Positions 1 to 4,756 of a stretch of DNA of 5,680 nucleotides are shown in pieces. Both the position numbers and the translations under genes were made by a program. The DNA is taken from assembly GCA_949486985.1 (NCBI GenBank), contig CATBLW010000265.1, positions 1 through 5,680 on the forward strand, given 5' to 3'. The stretch's first letter is position 1; every line of letters starts with the position of its first letter. The stretch is from Prochlorococcus marinus str. MIT 9215. Its GTDB lineage: Bacteria; Cyanobacteriota; Cyanobacteriia; PCC-6307; Cyanobiaceae. A model generated the notes under the pieces. It was not told where the DNA came from, searched no databases, and worked only from the letters and a program-made list of their open reading frames with translations.

Positions 1-60
1 GCATAAAAACAGAATAGAAAGTACAATCTCGAGACGGCATCTATCAACCATCAACTCAAA

Positions 61-135
61 TCAACTGGCAACAAAACTCTTCTTGGTTCTGCTTGTGAGC
101 TCATCCATCATTAACGACTGCCGTTCCATGCACAT
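61..135 (-). CDS. Possible 24-residue small protein (very tentative)
   Basis: A minus-strand frame begins with ATG at 135 and ends with TGA at 61-63. The predicted peptide starts MCMERQSLMMDEL and continues with a Ser/Thr/Lys-rich tail. A run of five G lies directly before the start on the minus strand and could serve as a crude ribosome binding site, but it is also one arm of an inverted repeat. I do not recognise the peptide. A frame of this length is expected by chance in 290 bases, so only conservation in relatives would make it credible. Confidence 0.12.
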   Translation of the reverse strand: MCMERQSLMMDELTSRTKKSFVAS

Positions 136-182
136 CCCCCAACAGAGGGGTTAATCAGATGATCACATCACCCAAATGGGGG
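136..182. promoter_or_regulatory. Nested inverted repeats with two alternative foldings
   Basis: Four G/C blocks occur in order: CCCCC at 136-140, GGGG at 147-150, CCC at 171-173 and GGGGG at 178-182. Neighbouring blocks can pair locally (1 with 2, 3 with 4), or the outer and inner blocks can pair (1 with 4, 2 with 3). The second folding also encloses a small hairpin GATG-ATCA-CATC at 158-169. The pairing potential is read directly from the sequence. Whether it is transcribed or acts as a switch, a terminator or nothing at all is unknown. Confidence 0.2.
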
Positions 183-290
183 AGTAGAAAAGGACGAAAG
201 AAGTATTGGCTGACTAGAACAACTGCCGCAAAAACTCCGAACTAATTAGCCAGCAGAATGTGCATACCTTTATAGATACTTAATTAGCTA

Positions 291-1286
291 TTACTGAGAA
301 TATGGGCGAGCATCCATGACCGCTTTAACAGGCAATGGACCAAAAAGATGAGGAAACAGCTCACCATTGGCTGCAACCTCAGCTCGAAGCGGGTTTGTTA
401 AGCATGCTGGATCAATGGTGAGCAAAAGGACGTCAGCAGCATCGGCATAAAAACGATCAAACGTTGCCTTAACTTGATCAAGCCAAGACAAATGAATGAA
501 CCCAACTTGAGAGAGAGTGAATCCTCTGGTCGAAACCTGATAACTTCCACTGTCCTGAGCGGCTTGCCAGTCTTGGCTTAAAGCAAGATGAAAGAGTGGT
601 TGGTCAAGGGGCACCGCAGACGAATCGGCAGGAAATAGGCTTTCTGGTTGATCAGGATGCCAAGGGGAAAACCTTGCCATCAGGCGTTCAAAACTTTGAT
701 CCTCTAAAAACCGACGCAGCCAATGCTGCATGGCAGACAGGCCAGGGTCTGCATCAAAACTTTTCGGGTCTGCAATGCGCCATTGACGAACAAATGGCCA
801 AAGCGCTTGATCAGCTAGAGACATCCTCTCGCCAATGAGCCAGCCATTCACGGCGATACGTTCATTCCAGCGATAAAGAATCTCTCGACCTGCCTGGTGA
901 TGAATATCTTTTGAATCGCCTGGATAGCGATCGATGTACTTAAAACGATCCAGATGATATTTAAAGGTTGCCGTCTGCTCGTCTATCAACAACGTCATCT
1001 CTTGCTGAGCAGATGCATCGCCTTTGCATAACAAATCAAAAGGGTCGGCTTGCTTGAGTGCCCAATGCATGATGTCGATGCTTTCATCAATCACGCTGCC
1101 ATCGGCAAGTACCAACACAGGAACCGTGCCTTTAGGCGAGACCTCAAGCATTTGTGGGGGCTTGGCCTTTAATTCAATTTCACGCAACTGCACCAGCTGC
1201 CCGGCATGCAATAAAGACCAACGTGCTCTTATGGCGTAGGGACAGCGCCTGAAGCTGTAGAGGATCGGCAGCGGACAGTTGCTCAT
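291..1286 (-). CDS. Glutathione S-transferase family protein fused to DUF952
   Basis: This 331-residue, probably cytoplasmic protein has two parts. Residues 7-80 form a thioredoxin-like GST N-terminal domain: a C15-P-Y-A motif sits where the catalytic Cys of omega-like GSTs lies, TVPVL provides the cis-Pro (P56), and D67-E-S supplies the expected glutathione-contact Glu-Ser. Residues 95-205 match the helical GST C-terminal domain, including the conserved stretch around GERMSLADQALWPFVRQ. Residues 229-329 match DUF952, with PLFHL at the domain start, GFIHLS (H265) and FPHLFGPLP (H313). GSTs of this type usually have about 200-240 residues, so the extra 100 residues are a real fusion rather than a wrong start. 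The start at 1286 lies just before the GST fold and has no clear Shine-Dalgarno sequence. Cys15 chemistry would suggest thiol transferase or glutathionyl-reductase activity, but the substrate is unknown. The gene is divergent from the MAPEG gene. Confidence 0.9.
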   Translation of the reverse strand: MSNCPLPILYSFRRCPYAIRARWSLLHAGQLVQLREIELKAKPPQMLEVSPKGTVPVLVLADGSVIDESIDIMHWALKQADPFDLLCKGDASAQQEMTLLIDEQTATFKYHLDRFKYIDRYPGDSKDIHHQAGREILYRWNERIAVNGWLIGERMSLADQALWPFVRQWRIADPKSFDADPGLSAMQHWLRRFLEDQSFERLMARFSPWHPDQPESLFPADSSAVPLDQPLFHLALSQDWQAAQDSGSYQVSTRGFTLSQVGFIHLSWLDQVKATFDRFYADAADVLLLTIDPACLTNPLRAEVAANGELFPHLFGPLPVKAVMDARPYSQ

Positions 1287-1364
1287 GAAAAGATCAAATG
1301 GTCTTTGATCAAGATCAGGCGATGCTTGATTCTAGAAAAAAGACTTACTAAGGCCGATTTGATC
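1287..1364. promoter_or_regulatory. Divergent control region with an inverted repeat
   Basis: These 78 bases separate the starts of the GST-DUF952 gene and the MAPEG gene and must hold at least one promoter for each direction, unless transcription enters from outside. A perfect inverted repeat GATCAAA-N5-TTTGATC lies at 1292-1310, close to the GST start. Its right arm overlaps a second 8-bp palindrome TTGATCAA at 1305-1312. Size and symmetry suit a dimeric repressor or activator site, although binding is inference. I could not assign confident -35 and -10 boxes. Confidence 0.4.
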
Positions 1365-1814
1365 ATGTTCTTTCAGTTGTTCACCGCCAATGCCGAAGCT
1401 CCTTTTGCTTGGTCGCTGGTCTTAGCCGGTGCTGTGGTGATGATCAGCATCGTGCCGCTGGGTGCAGCGCGTGCACAGTCGAACTTCTCGCTGGCAGATC
1501 TGGCAGCGCCACGCAGCATGTTTGATCGCTACCCGGCCTGGGGAAAGCGCGCCAGTTGGGCGCATCAGAACTGTTTCGAAGCCTTCGGCCTGCATGCCCC
1601 CGCTGCCATTCTGGCTCTGATCGCAGCCATCCATGCTGGCCCCTTATCGGCTACCGCAACCATTGCGGCTCTTGCGCATCCCTTTCTGCGCTTGTTCTAT
1701 ATCGGCGCCTACGTGGGCAATATTCCTCCATTGCGAGCCTTTTGCTGGGCATCAGCGTTGCTCTGCAGCGGACTTCTCTATCTGGAAGGACTGCAGGTGT
1801 TCATCAGTAGCTGA
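1365..1814 (+). CDS. MAPEG-family integral membrane protein
   Basis: From the ATG at 1365 the protein has 149 residues, the usual size for bacterial MAPEG proteins (membrane-associated proteins in eicosanoid and glutathione metabolism). Four hydrophobic segments are visible at about residues 15-36, 76-92, 95-120 and 123-143. The family signature is present: R62 followed by A66-H-Q-N69 and E72-A-F, matching the usual RAxxAHxNxxEAF core, then R109-L-F-Y112 before the last helices. The frame is open back to a TTG at 1305, but the extra 20 residues are charged, are not part of the family and overlap the divergent control region, so ATG 1365 is preferred. A weak AAGG lies upstream. Some MAPEG members conjugate or reduce with glutathione, but the YecN-like bacterial branch is uncharacterised. 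The shared control region with a GST gene fits a glutathione-linked role, which is inference. Confidence 0.85.
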   Translation: MFFQLFTANAEAPFAWSLVLAGAVVMISIVPLGAARAQSNFSLADLAAPRSMFDRYPAWGKRASWAHQNCFEAFGLHAPAAILALIAAIHAGPLSATATIAALAHPFLRLFYIGAYVGNIPPLRAFCWASALLCSGLLYLEGLQVFISS

Positions 1815-1885
1815 CAACGATCAAGCCGAGGTTGATTGGAACAAAACAACGTCGCCAAGCAAATCTGCAAGCTATTGATTTATTC

Positions 1886-1922
1886 GTGATGAGCGAATCT
1901 GGAACGATGTGATGAGCGAATC
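1886..1922. repeat. 14-bp direct repeat before the transpeptidase-like gene
   Basis: The sequence GTGATGAGCGAATC occurs at 1886-1899 and again, identically, at 1909-1922, a period of 23 bases. Both copies contain an ATG that opens a tiny frame starting MSESG, of 7 and 8 codons respectively. The repeat ends about 44 bases before the TTG start of the next gene. Two helical turns of spacing would suit tandem protein binding sites; a short local duplication is the simpler alternative. Confidence 0.5.
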
Positions 1923-1965
1923 AGGGCTCTGCATTTAGCGTTGGCTTCCGTCGGGACGAAGCGCA

Positions 1966-2673
1966 TTGAAAAACAATCTTGTCACCGCGTGGACGTTGCT
2001 TGCTCTTGCTGCACCGGTGGCAGCAGGTTCATCGGGATTAGCCGCCTCAGCAGTGCTAGCAGGCTCGTCATTGCTAGCAGCCTCACCAGGGCAAGCTGCT
2101 GAACGAGGCCGAGCAGTAGAAGCCGGCATAGCGTTAAGCACAGACCAAATAAGACAAGTAGGCCGGGTAAACCAAGCAAGCCGAGCAAGACGGGGAAGCT
2201 GGGTAAGTCATCAGGCAAGCCAGGCATTTCAGGTAAGACATGAAAAACAAGCAAGCCATGAAACCCAACTAAGCCAAGCGGCAGAGACCAGGCTGTTGTT
2301 GCGGCGAACAAGCGACAACAACGCCAATGGCGATCCCCTCTGGTCGCTGCAGTTGCAACAGAACGGTCAATCCTTACAACGTTGGCAGGCTGTCGCCAGC
2401 GCCAAGCGACATCAGCAACTTGATCGGCGTTGGTCTCCTGGCAATGGCTCCCCCTTACCGAAAGGCAACTATCGACTGGGTGCACCAGAGCCTTGGGGCC
2501 ATGATGTCTGGATGCAGCTCGACCCACTGTTCCAAACAAGTCGATCTGGTTTGGGAATTCACAATTGCTACCCGGGAGTTGGTTGCATCTGTATTCCCAA
2601 TCGAGACGATCTCACAAGCCTCGCCGATGCAGTACGTCGCTACAACGTCAAACAACTGATCGTGGTGGATTGA
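1966..2673 (+). CDS. Exported L,D-transpeptidase-like (YkuD-type) protein
   Basis: The predicted protein has 235 residues. Residues 1-20 look like a signal peptide (MKNN, then a hydrophobic Leu/Ala core), followed by a second Ala/Leu/Ser-rich segment to about residue 45 that could be part of the export signal. Residues 46-115 form a low-complexity basic Gln/Ala/Ser/Arg linker. Residues 123-235 resemble a cyanobacterial L,D-transpeptidase domain: LPKGNYRLG (165-172) matches the strand before the active site, and SGLGIH199 followed by VGC207ICIP gives the catalytic His and Cys. Family enzymes cross-link peptidoglycan or attach proteins to it through a Cys thioester. The start must be TTG 1966, because a TAG at 1936-1938 closes the frame and no ATG or GTG lies between. 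The His-Cys spacing is short for the family and the usual HGC is GC without His, so activity is likely but not certain. The gene converges on the oxygenase gene. Confidence 0.7.
   Translation: MKNNLVTAWTLLALAAPVAAGSSGLAASAVLAGSSLLAASPGQAAERGRAVEAGIALSTDQIRQVGRVNQASRARRGSWVSHQASQAFQVRHEKQASHETQLSQAAETRLLLRRTSDNNANGDPLWSLQLQQNGQSLQRWQAVASAKRHQQLDRRWSPGNGSPLPKGNYRLGAPEPWGHDVWMQLDPLFQTSRSGLGIHNCYPGVGCICIPNRDDLTSLADAVRRYNVKQLIVVD
2100..2290 (+). repeat. Low-complexity CAAGC-rich tract encoding the linker
   Basis: This part of the transpeptidase-like gene is built from degenerate copies of CAAGC and AAGCC motifs. CAAGCAAGCC occurs near 2173 and again near 2248. Codon choice changes here to A-ending codons (GCA, CAA, AGA, GTA), unlike the downstream catalytic domain. 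One base out of register, the tract reads as a Gly/Lys/Pro/Ser-rich peptide from about 2160 to 2240 that includes GKPSKPSKTGKLGKSSGKP. Repeat slippage is a likely origin. Confidence 0.55.
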
Positions 2674-2690
2674 AGGGCAAGAGCAGAGCT

Positions 2691-3326
2691 CTAGCTACTT
2701 CCTAAGCGGGAGATATAGGCATCCCGTGTGCCTGCATTAATCCAGCCTGTCGCAATCGTTTTGGTTTCCGTTTCACTCACACGGCCACGGTGAATATGTG
2801 AAAGTCCGGCAGGGAAAATCACAAGCTTTCCGCGTTCAGCCGCTTCATGATGTTGCTGCCAATGAAACTCAGTCCCCCCTGAATCGACATCATTGCAATA
2901 GAGGATCCAGGCCAACACACGATGGACTGGTTCTGTGGCGTCATCATCAATGGTCCAGTCGCAATGCCAACGCTTAAAACCTTCACCCGGGGCATAGCGT
3001 TGAAGATTAAAAATCGGGTTAACAAAGAGTGATTGCTCTGGGCAACACTCTTTAAACAATGGATGGCTGTGTAGATAATGATCGAGAGCTGCATTAACGC
3101 CGCGGATGATCACCTCAGACAAGGCAAAGGCCTCAGGGTCAGAGCGATCAATCGATAACAGGCTGATGTCTGTTGAAACTTTCGCCGCTTCCGCATTCTG
3201 CTTGGCTTGATCATCACCAAAGGCAGCACCGGAGCGGTGCAAATCAGTACGTCGATCAAAAAATGTCATGACGCCATCAGCCACGGCCTCATAACCCTTA
3301 TTGCGATAGCTGGAAATCAGTTCCAT
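2691..3326 (-). CDS. 2OG-Fe(II) oxygenase (prolyl-hydroxylase-like fold)
   Basis: The 211-residue protein carries the non-haem iron signature of 2-oxoglutarate dioxygenases: RWH121-C-D123W supplies the HxD pair, and FPAGLSH177-I-H179-RG holds the distal His ligand. K189 lies 10 residues after H179 and is in place to bind the 2OG carboxylate, followed by IATGWI. NLQRYAPGEGFKRWHCD and RVLAWILYCNDVDSGGTEF are typical strands of the double-stranded beta-helix. The family hydroxylates protein or small-molecule substrates using O2 and 2OG; the substrate here is unknown, and relatives are common in marine cyanobacteria and their phages. ATG 3326 is chosen over the TTG three bases upstream because AGGAG lies 7 bases before it. 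The gene converges on the transpeptidase-like gene with only 17 bases between the stop codons; a palindrome AGAGCTCT (2685-2692) sits there. Confidence 0.88.
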   Translation of the reverse strand: MELISSYRNKGYEAVADGVMTFFDRRTDLHRSGAAFGDDQAKQNAEAAKVSTDISLLSIDRSDPEAFALSEVIIRGVNAALDHYLHSHPLFKECCPEQSLFVNPIFNLQRYAPGEGFKRWHCDWTIDDDATEPVHRVLAWILYCNDVDSGGTEFHWQQHHEAAERGKLVIFPAGLSHIHRGRVSETETKTIATGWINAGTRDAYISRLGSS

Positions 3327-3333
3327 CAATGCT

Positions 3334-3338
3334 CTCCT
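3334..3338 (-). promoter_or_regulatory. Ribosome binding site of the 2OG oxygenase
   Basis: The minus strand reads AGGAG followed by 7 bases and ATG. It is the only strong Shine-Dalgarno site in the window and decides the start at 3326 in preference to the TTG at 3329, which would leave just 4 bases. Confidence 0.7.
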
Positions 3339-3350
3339 GAGGGATGTTGG

Positions 3351-3414
3351 TCAAAAGGCTTGGCTGCTGATCTTTTGAGAGGCTGCTCAGCTGTTTAGAG
3401 GTTGCTGTTTAGAG
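3351..3414. promoter_or_regulatory. Inverted and tandem repeats upstream of the oxygenase
   Basis: Two repeat structures precede the oxygenase gene. A perfect inverted repeat has TCAAAAG at 3351-3357 and CTTTTGA at 3372-3378. Farther upstream, GCTGTTTAGAG occurs twice as a direct repeat, at 3390-3400 and 3404-3414, with a 14-base period. Their place, 25-90 bases before the start codon, is where promoter and operator elements should lie. Regulatory function is inference. Confidence 0.35.
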
Positions 3415-3432
3415 CGAGATGTCGACACCATC

Positions 3433-3600
3433 TCAGTTGATACGACATCGGCAGAGAGCAAGAACGTCTACAGCTGAAAAGACGCTTGTGGATCGTCCGC
3501 TCAAGGTTGCCAAGCCTTTATTCATAAAGCCTTTATTCATGAGGCCTTGATCCATAAAACCGTGATCCATGAAAGCTTGACCCATAAAGCCTTGATTCAT
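3433..3600 (-). CDS. Possible 55-residue pentapeptide-repeat small protein
   Basis: From ATG 3600 to TGA 3433-3435 the minus strand encodes 55 residues. Residues 1-30 are six exact five-residue units: MNQGF, MGQAF, MDHGF, MDQGL, MNKGF, MNKGL. A non-repeat tail follows, ending ALCRCRIN. The frame stays open upstream of the ATG to 3711 and contains two more units, TQGFW and HQGFM, plus a Cys-rich segment with VCCGQGCSDF, but no in-frame ATG lies there. Among the repeats, some changes are silent in this frame (TTT/TTC, GGC/GGT) and others are conservative (N/D, F/L), which mildly favours coding. A 15-bp repeat that lacks stops is, however, open along its whole length by chance, and it is open on the plus strand too. 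This is not the classical A(D/N)LXX pentapeptide-repeat family. I do not recognise a homolog. Confidence 0.28.
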   Translation of the reverse strand: MNQGFMGQAFMDHGFMDQGLMNKGFMNKGLATLSGRSTSVFSAVDVLALCRCRIN

Positions 3601-3631
3601 GAAGCCTTGATGCCAAAAGCCTTGCGTTGAG
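3512..3631. repeat. 15-bp tandem repeat, eight units
   Basis: Eight head-to-tail units of 15 bases start at 3512, 3527, 3542, 3557, 3572, 3587, 3602 and 3617, with a consensus of AAGCCTTGATTCATR on the plus strand. The first six are well conserved and the last two degenerate in their second halves. The unit is a multiple of three, so each strand can encode a pentapeptide: (A)-(F/L)-I-H-(K/E) on plus and M-(N/D)-(Q/K)-G-(F/L) on minus. No spacers and no dyad symmetry are present, which rules out a CRISPR array. Confidence 0.93.
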
Positions 3632-3695
3632 AGTTCAGCAAGAGCGTAGAGATCAAAATCTGAGCAGCCTTGGCCACAGCAAACACTGCAGACAT
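3597..3695 (-). CDS. Possible 32-residue hydrophobic small protein (tentative)
   Basis: A minus-strand frame from ATG 3695 to TGA 3597-3599 encodes 32 residues. It starts MSAVFAVAKAAQILISTLLL, which could span a membrane, and ends in a basic tail QRKAFGIKAS. Its stop overlaps the ATG of the repeat frame in an ATGA arrangement (3600-3597), the usual geometry for translational coupling. It lies 66 bases beyond the stop of the 84-residue membrane protein gene on the same strand. No ribosome binding site is visible and I recognise no homolog. Chance is a real alternative for such a short frame, more so because its end runs into the repeat. Confidence 0.18.
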   Translation of the reverse strand: MSAVFAVAKAAQILISTLLLNSQRKAFGIKAS

Positions 3696-3724
3696 GAAGT
3701 AACGGCAGGCATCAGTAACAGCAG

Positions 3725-3750
3725 GGAAAAAAGCTCCTCAGCATTCCCCT
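3725..3750 (-). terminator. Possible weak terminator after the membrane protein gene
   Basis: Reading the minus strand past the stop at 3762, a compact hairpin GCT-GAGG-AGC (3742-3733) is followed by six T residues (3732-3727). AGGGG and CCCT blocks flank it and could extend the pairing. The inner stem is only three pairs, so termination is uncertain. If it is inefficient, transcription would continue into the small frames downstream. Confidence 0.3.
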
Positions 3751-3761
3751 AAACAAGCAAA

Positions 3762-4016
3762 CTAGAGGCCGTAGCAATCAGCGATAGACCGTCGGCCAGC
3801 CTTTGCAGTCGGCGAGTTCTGCCGTTTCAGCATGGCCTGCTGAGCATCAGCTGTGCTTTCAATGCAGGCATTGAACTGTCGCGCTTGCTGAGAGATCGGC
3901 GCTAACTGAACAACACCAATCACCAAAGCCAGCGTTGAAATCGTGGCCAGCGCTGGATAGAGATGGGCGCGAACCATCTCACGCGGAGTGAGCTGCTGGC
4001 CTTCGTGATCAGCCAT
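3762..4016 (-). CDS. Small single-pass membrane protein, unknown function
   Basis: The predicted protein has 84 residues. A charged N-terminus, MADHEGQQLTPREMVRAHLY, precedes one hydrophobic segment at about residues 20-40 (PALATISTLALVIGVVQLAP). A polar C-terminal part of some 44 residues follows with two Cys, at C51 (QFNAC) and C81 (IADCYGL). This layout, a membrane anchor followed by QFN-x-C and a Cys near the C-terminus, recalls small uncharacterised proteins of marine Synechococcus and Prochlorococcus; that is recollection rather than a search. The two Cys could form a disulfide if the tail faces the periplasm or lumen. The gene lies downstream of the HIT gene on the same strand, 135 bases away, with its own repeat-rich upstream region, so it is probably transcribed separately. 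No Shine-Dalgarno site is apparent. Confidence 0.65.
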   Translation of the reverse strand: MADHEGQQLTPREMVRAHLYPALATISTLALVIGVVQLAPISQQARQFNACIESTADAQQAMLKRQNSPTAKAGRRSIADCYGL

Positions 4017-4031
4017 CGGTGCGGTGTGATC

Positions 4032-4121
4032 TAAGGGAACATCCCTTATCTAATGGGTATGGCCGTCGACAGCTTGCGTTTTTCGTTTTGAATCCTGATT
4101 CAAAAGGTCAAAAAAGCTTTT
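4032..4121. promoter_or_regulatory. Three inverted repeats between HIT and membrane protein genes
   Basis: Three symmetric elements lie in a 135-base gap: TAAGGGA-ACA-TCCCTTA at 4032-4048; TTTTGAATC-CT-GATTCAAAA at 4086-4105; and the palindrome AAAAGCTTTT at 4112-4121. The first begins 16 bases upstream of the ATG at 4016 and could fold in that transcript's leader or act as an operator. The third, with its minus-strand T-run, may help end the HIT transcript, though its stem is weak. None is a textbook intrinsic terminator. Confidence 0.4.
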
Positions 4122-4151
4122 CGATCAACAACAACGAAGAAGCTGCTCAAG

Positions 4152-4616
4152 CTAAACAGCATCCAGATCAAAGGATGCAGCAATCAAGCGCGCCTGCTGA
4201 ACAAATTGAGCAATCTGGCTTGGGTCAACAGCAGCACGTTCACCAGAAGCAACAGCCCGATAGTGATCAGCAACAGCCCAAGCCGTCGTATCCGGATCAA
4301 GCTGAAAGCGAGGGATTAAATGCAGATGCAAATGATGGGCACCTTCCCCGAAAGCAATGGCATAAACCCGGTCGCAGTCGGTGAGTTGTTGAATCAGTTG
4401 GCTTGCCCGCTGTGTGGCCTGCCCCCAAGACGCTGCTTCCTGGGGTTGAAAATCAACCGGGCCGGCCAGGTGACGCCGGGCATCAAGCAGAAGCCAACCA
4501 AGCAGCGGAGCAGGCGCTGGATGATGGCGCAAAAGCCAATGGTTGCTGCGCACAATTTCATAGCTTGATTGAGCAATCTTGCTGCTATGGAGCGCGCAAA
4601 TTGGGCAATCGTGCAT
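4152..4616 (-). CDS. HIT-family nucleotide-binding protein
   Basis: The 154-residue cytoplasmic protein has the histidine-triad signature H95-L-H97-L-H99-L-I in AFGEGAHHLHLHLIPR; the middle and last His are the usual catalytic and phosphate-contacting residues. An N-terminal C4-P-I-C7 pair could bind zinc together with H49 of LLLDARRHLAGP and a triad His, as in some HIT branches. Family members hydrolyse or transfer nucleoside phosphates (AMP-lysine, AMP-NH2, dinucleoside polyphosphates). The exact substrate cannot be read from the sequence. The length fits a complete single-domain protein, and the start at 4616 lies just before the CPIC motif. Residues 27-43 correspond to a segment duplicated about 1 kb away at 5540-5592. 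The gene is divergent from the secreted protein gene, with 140 bases between the starts. Confidence 0.9.
   Translation of the reverse strand: MHDCPICALHSSKIAQSSYEIVRSNHWLLRHHPAPAPLLGWLLLDARRHLAGPVDFQPQEAASWGQATQRASQLIQQLTDCDRVYAIAFGEGAHHLHLHLIPRFQLDPDTTAWAVADHYRAVASGERAAVDPSQIAQFVQQARLIAASFDLDAV
4488..4537 (-). repeat. Source copy of a segment duplicated at 5540-5592
   Basis: This part of the HIT gene codes for residues 27-43, with APAPLLGWLLL near its end. It aligns with 5540-5592 in the same orientation. By eye, 47 of 53 aligned columns match, with three single-base insertions in the distal copy and three substitutions. The 17 bases CAGAAGCCAACCAAGCA at its left end are identical in both copies. 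Confidence 0.8.
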
Positions 4617-4756
4617 GGGCGAATCGAATCGATTTAAGCCAAGACATCAAGCTGGCGAAGAGAACACCGGAAGGCGCAATGCAACGTTCCAGCATCTGTT
4701 GGCCTGCATCGCTTATAGCAACAGCTAGAACGAAACAAAAGAACAGCAACTAACTA

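Larger units (their letters stand above)
1..290. other. Intergenic stretch without a confident gene
   Basis: No convincing protein or known RNA gene is visible in this stretch, which lies downstream of the minus-strand GST gene. It holds a cluster of short G/C inverted repeats around 136-182, an 8-bp palindrome CTAATTAG at 242-249 with a related TAATTAGC at 282-289, and a 24-codon minus-strand frame at 61-135. The left edge of the window cuts the region, so a neighbouring gene could use part of it as a leader or trailer. Confidence 0.5.

Noticed and set aside
1305..1364. 20-residue N-terminal extension of the MAPEG protein from TTG 1305
   Set aside because: The added segment is charged, absent from the family layout and covers the divergent control region. 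ATG 1365 places the start just before the first helix.
1982..2539. Minus-strand Leu-rich frame of 185 codons with collagen-like GLPGLL segments
   Set aside because: It is antisense to the transpeptidase-like gene, and the Leu/Gly/Pro pattern follows from the CAAGC-type repeats on the other strand. It has no recognisable domain.
3433..3600. Lanthipeptide or Nif11-type precursor, as known from Prochlorococcus MIT9313
   Set aside because: No Nif11-like leader, no double-Gly cleavage motif and no Ser/Thr/Cys-rich core is present, and no modifying enzyme is in the window.
3478..3630. Plus-strand reading of the 15-bp repeat as (A)-(F/L)-I-H-(K/E) pentads
   Set aside because: It has no upstream start codon, only starts inside the repeats, and the differences between units are mostly amino acid changes in this frame.
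3512..3631. CRISPR array
   Set aside because: The units are contiguous 15-mers without spacers, and no cas genes are nearby.
4019..4384. Plus-strand frame of 121 codons, very rich in Gln, Ser and Pro
   Set aside because: It lies mostly antisense to the HIT gene, whose histidine triad is unambiguous. The Gln-rich composition is what the complement of Leu-rich codons produces.
4576..4711. Minus-strand frame of 36 codons overlapping the start of the HIT gene
   Set aside because: It overlaps the HIT coding region in another frame and shows no protein features.
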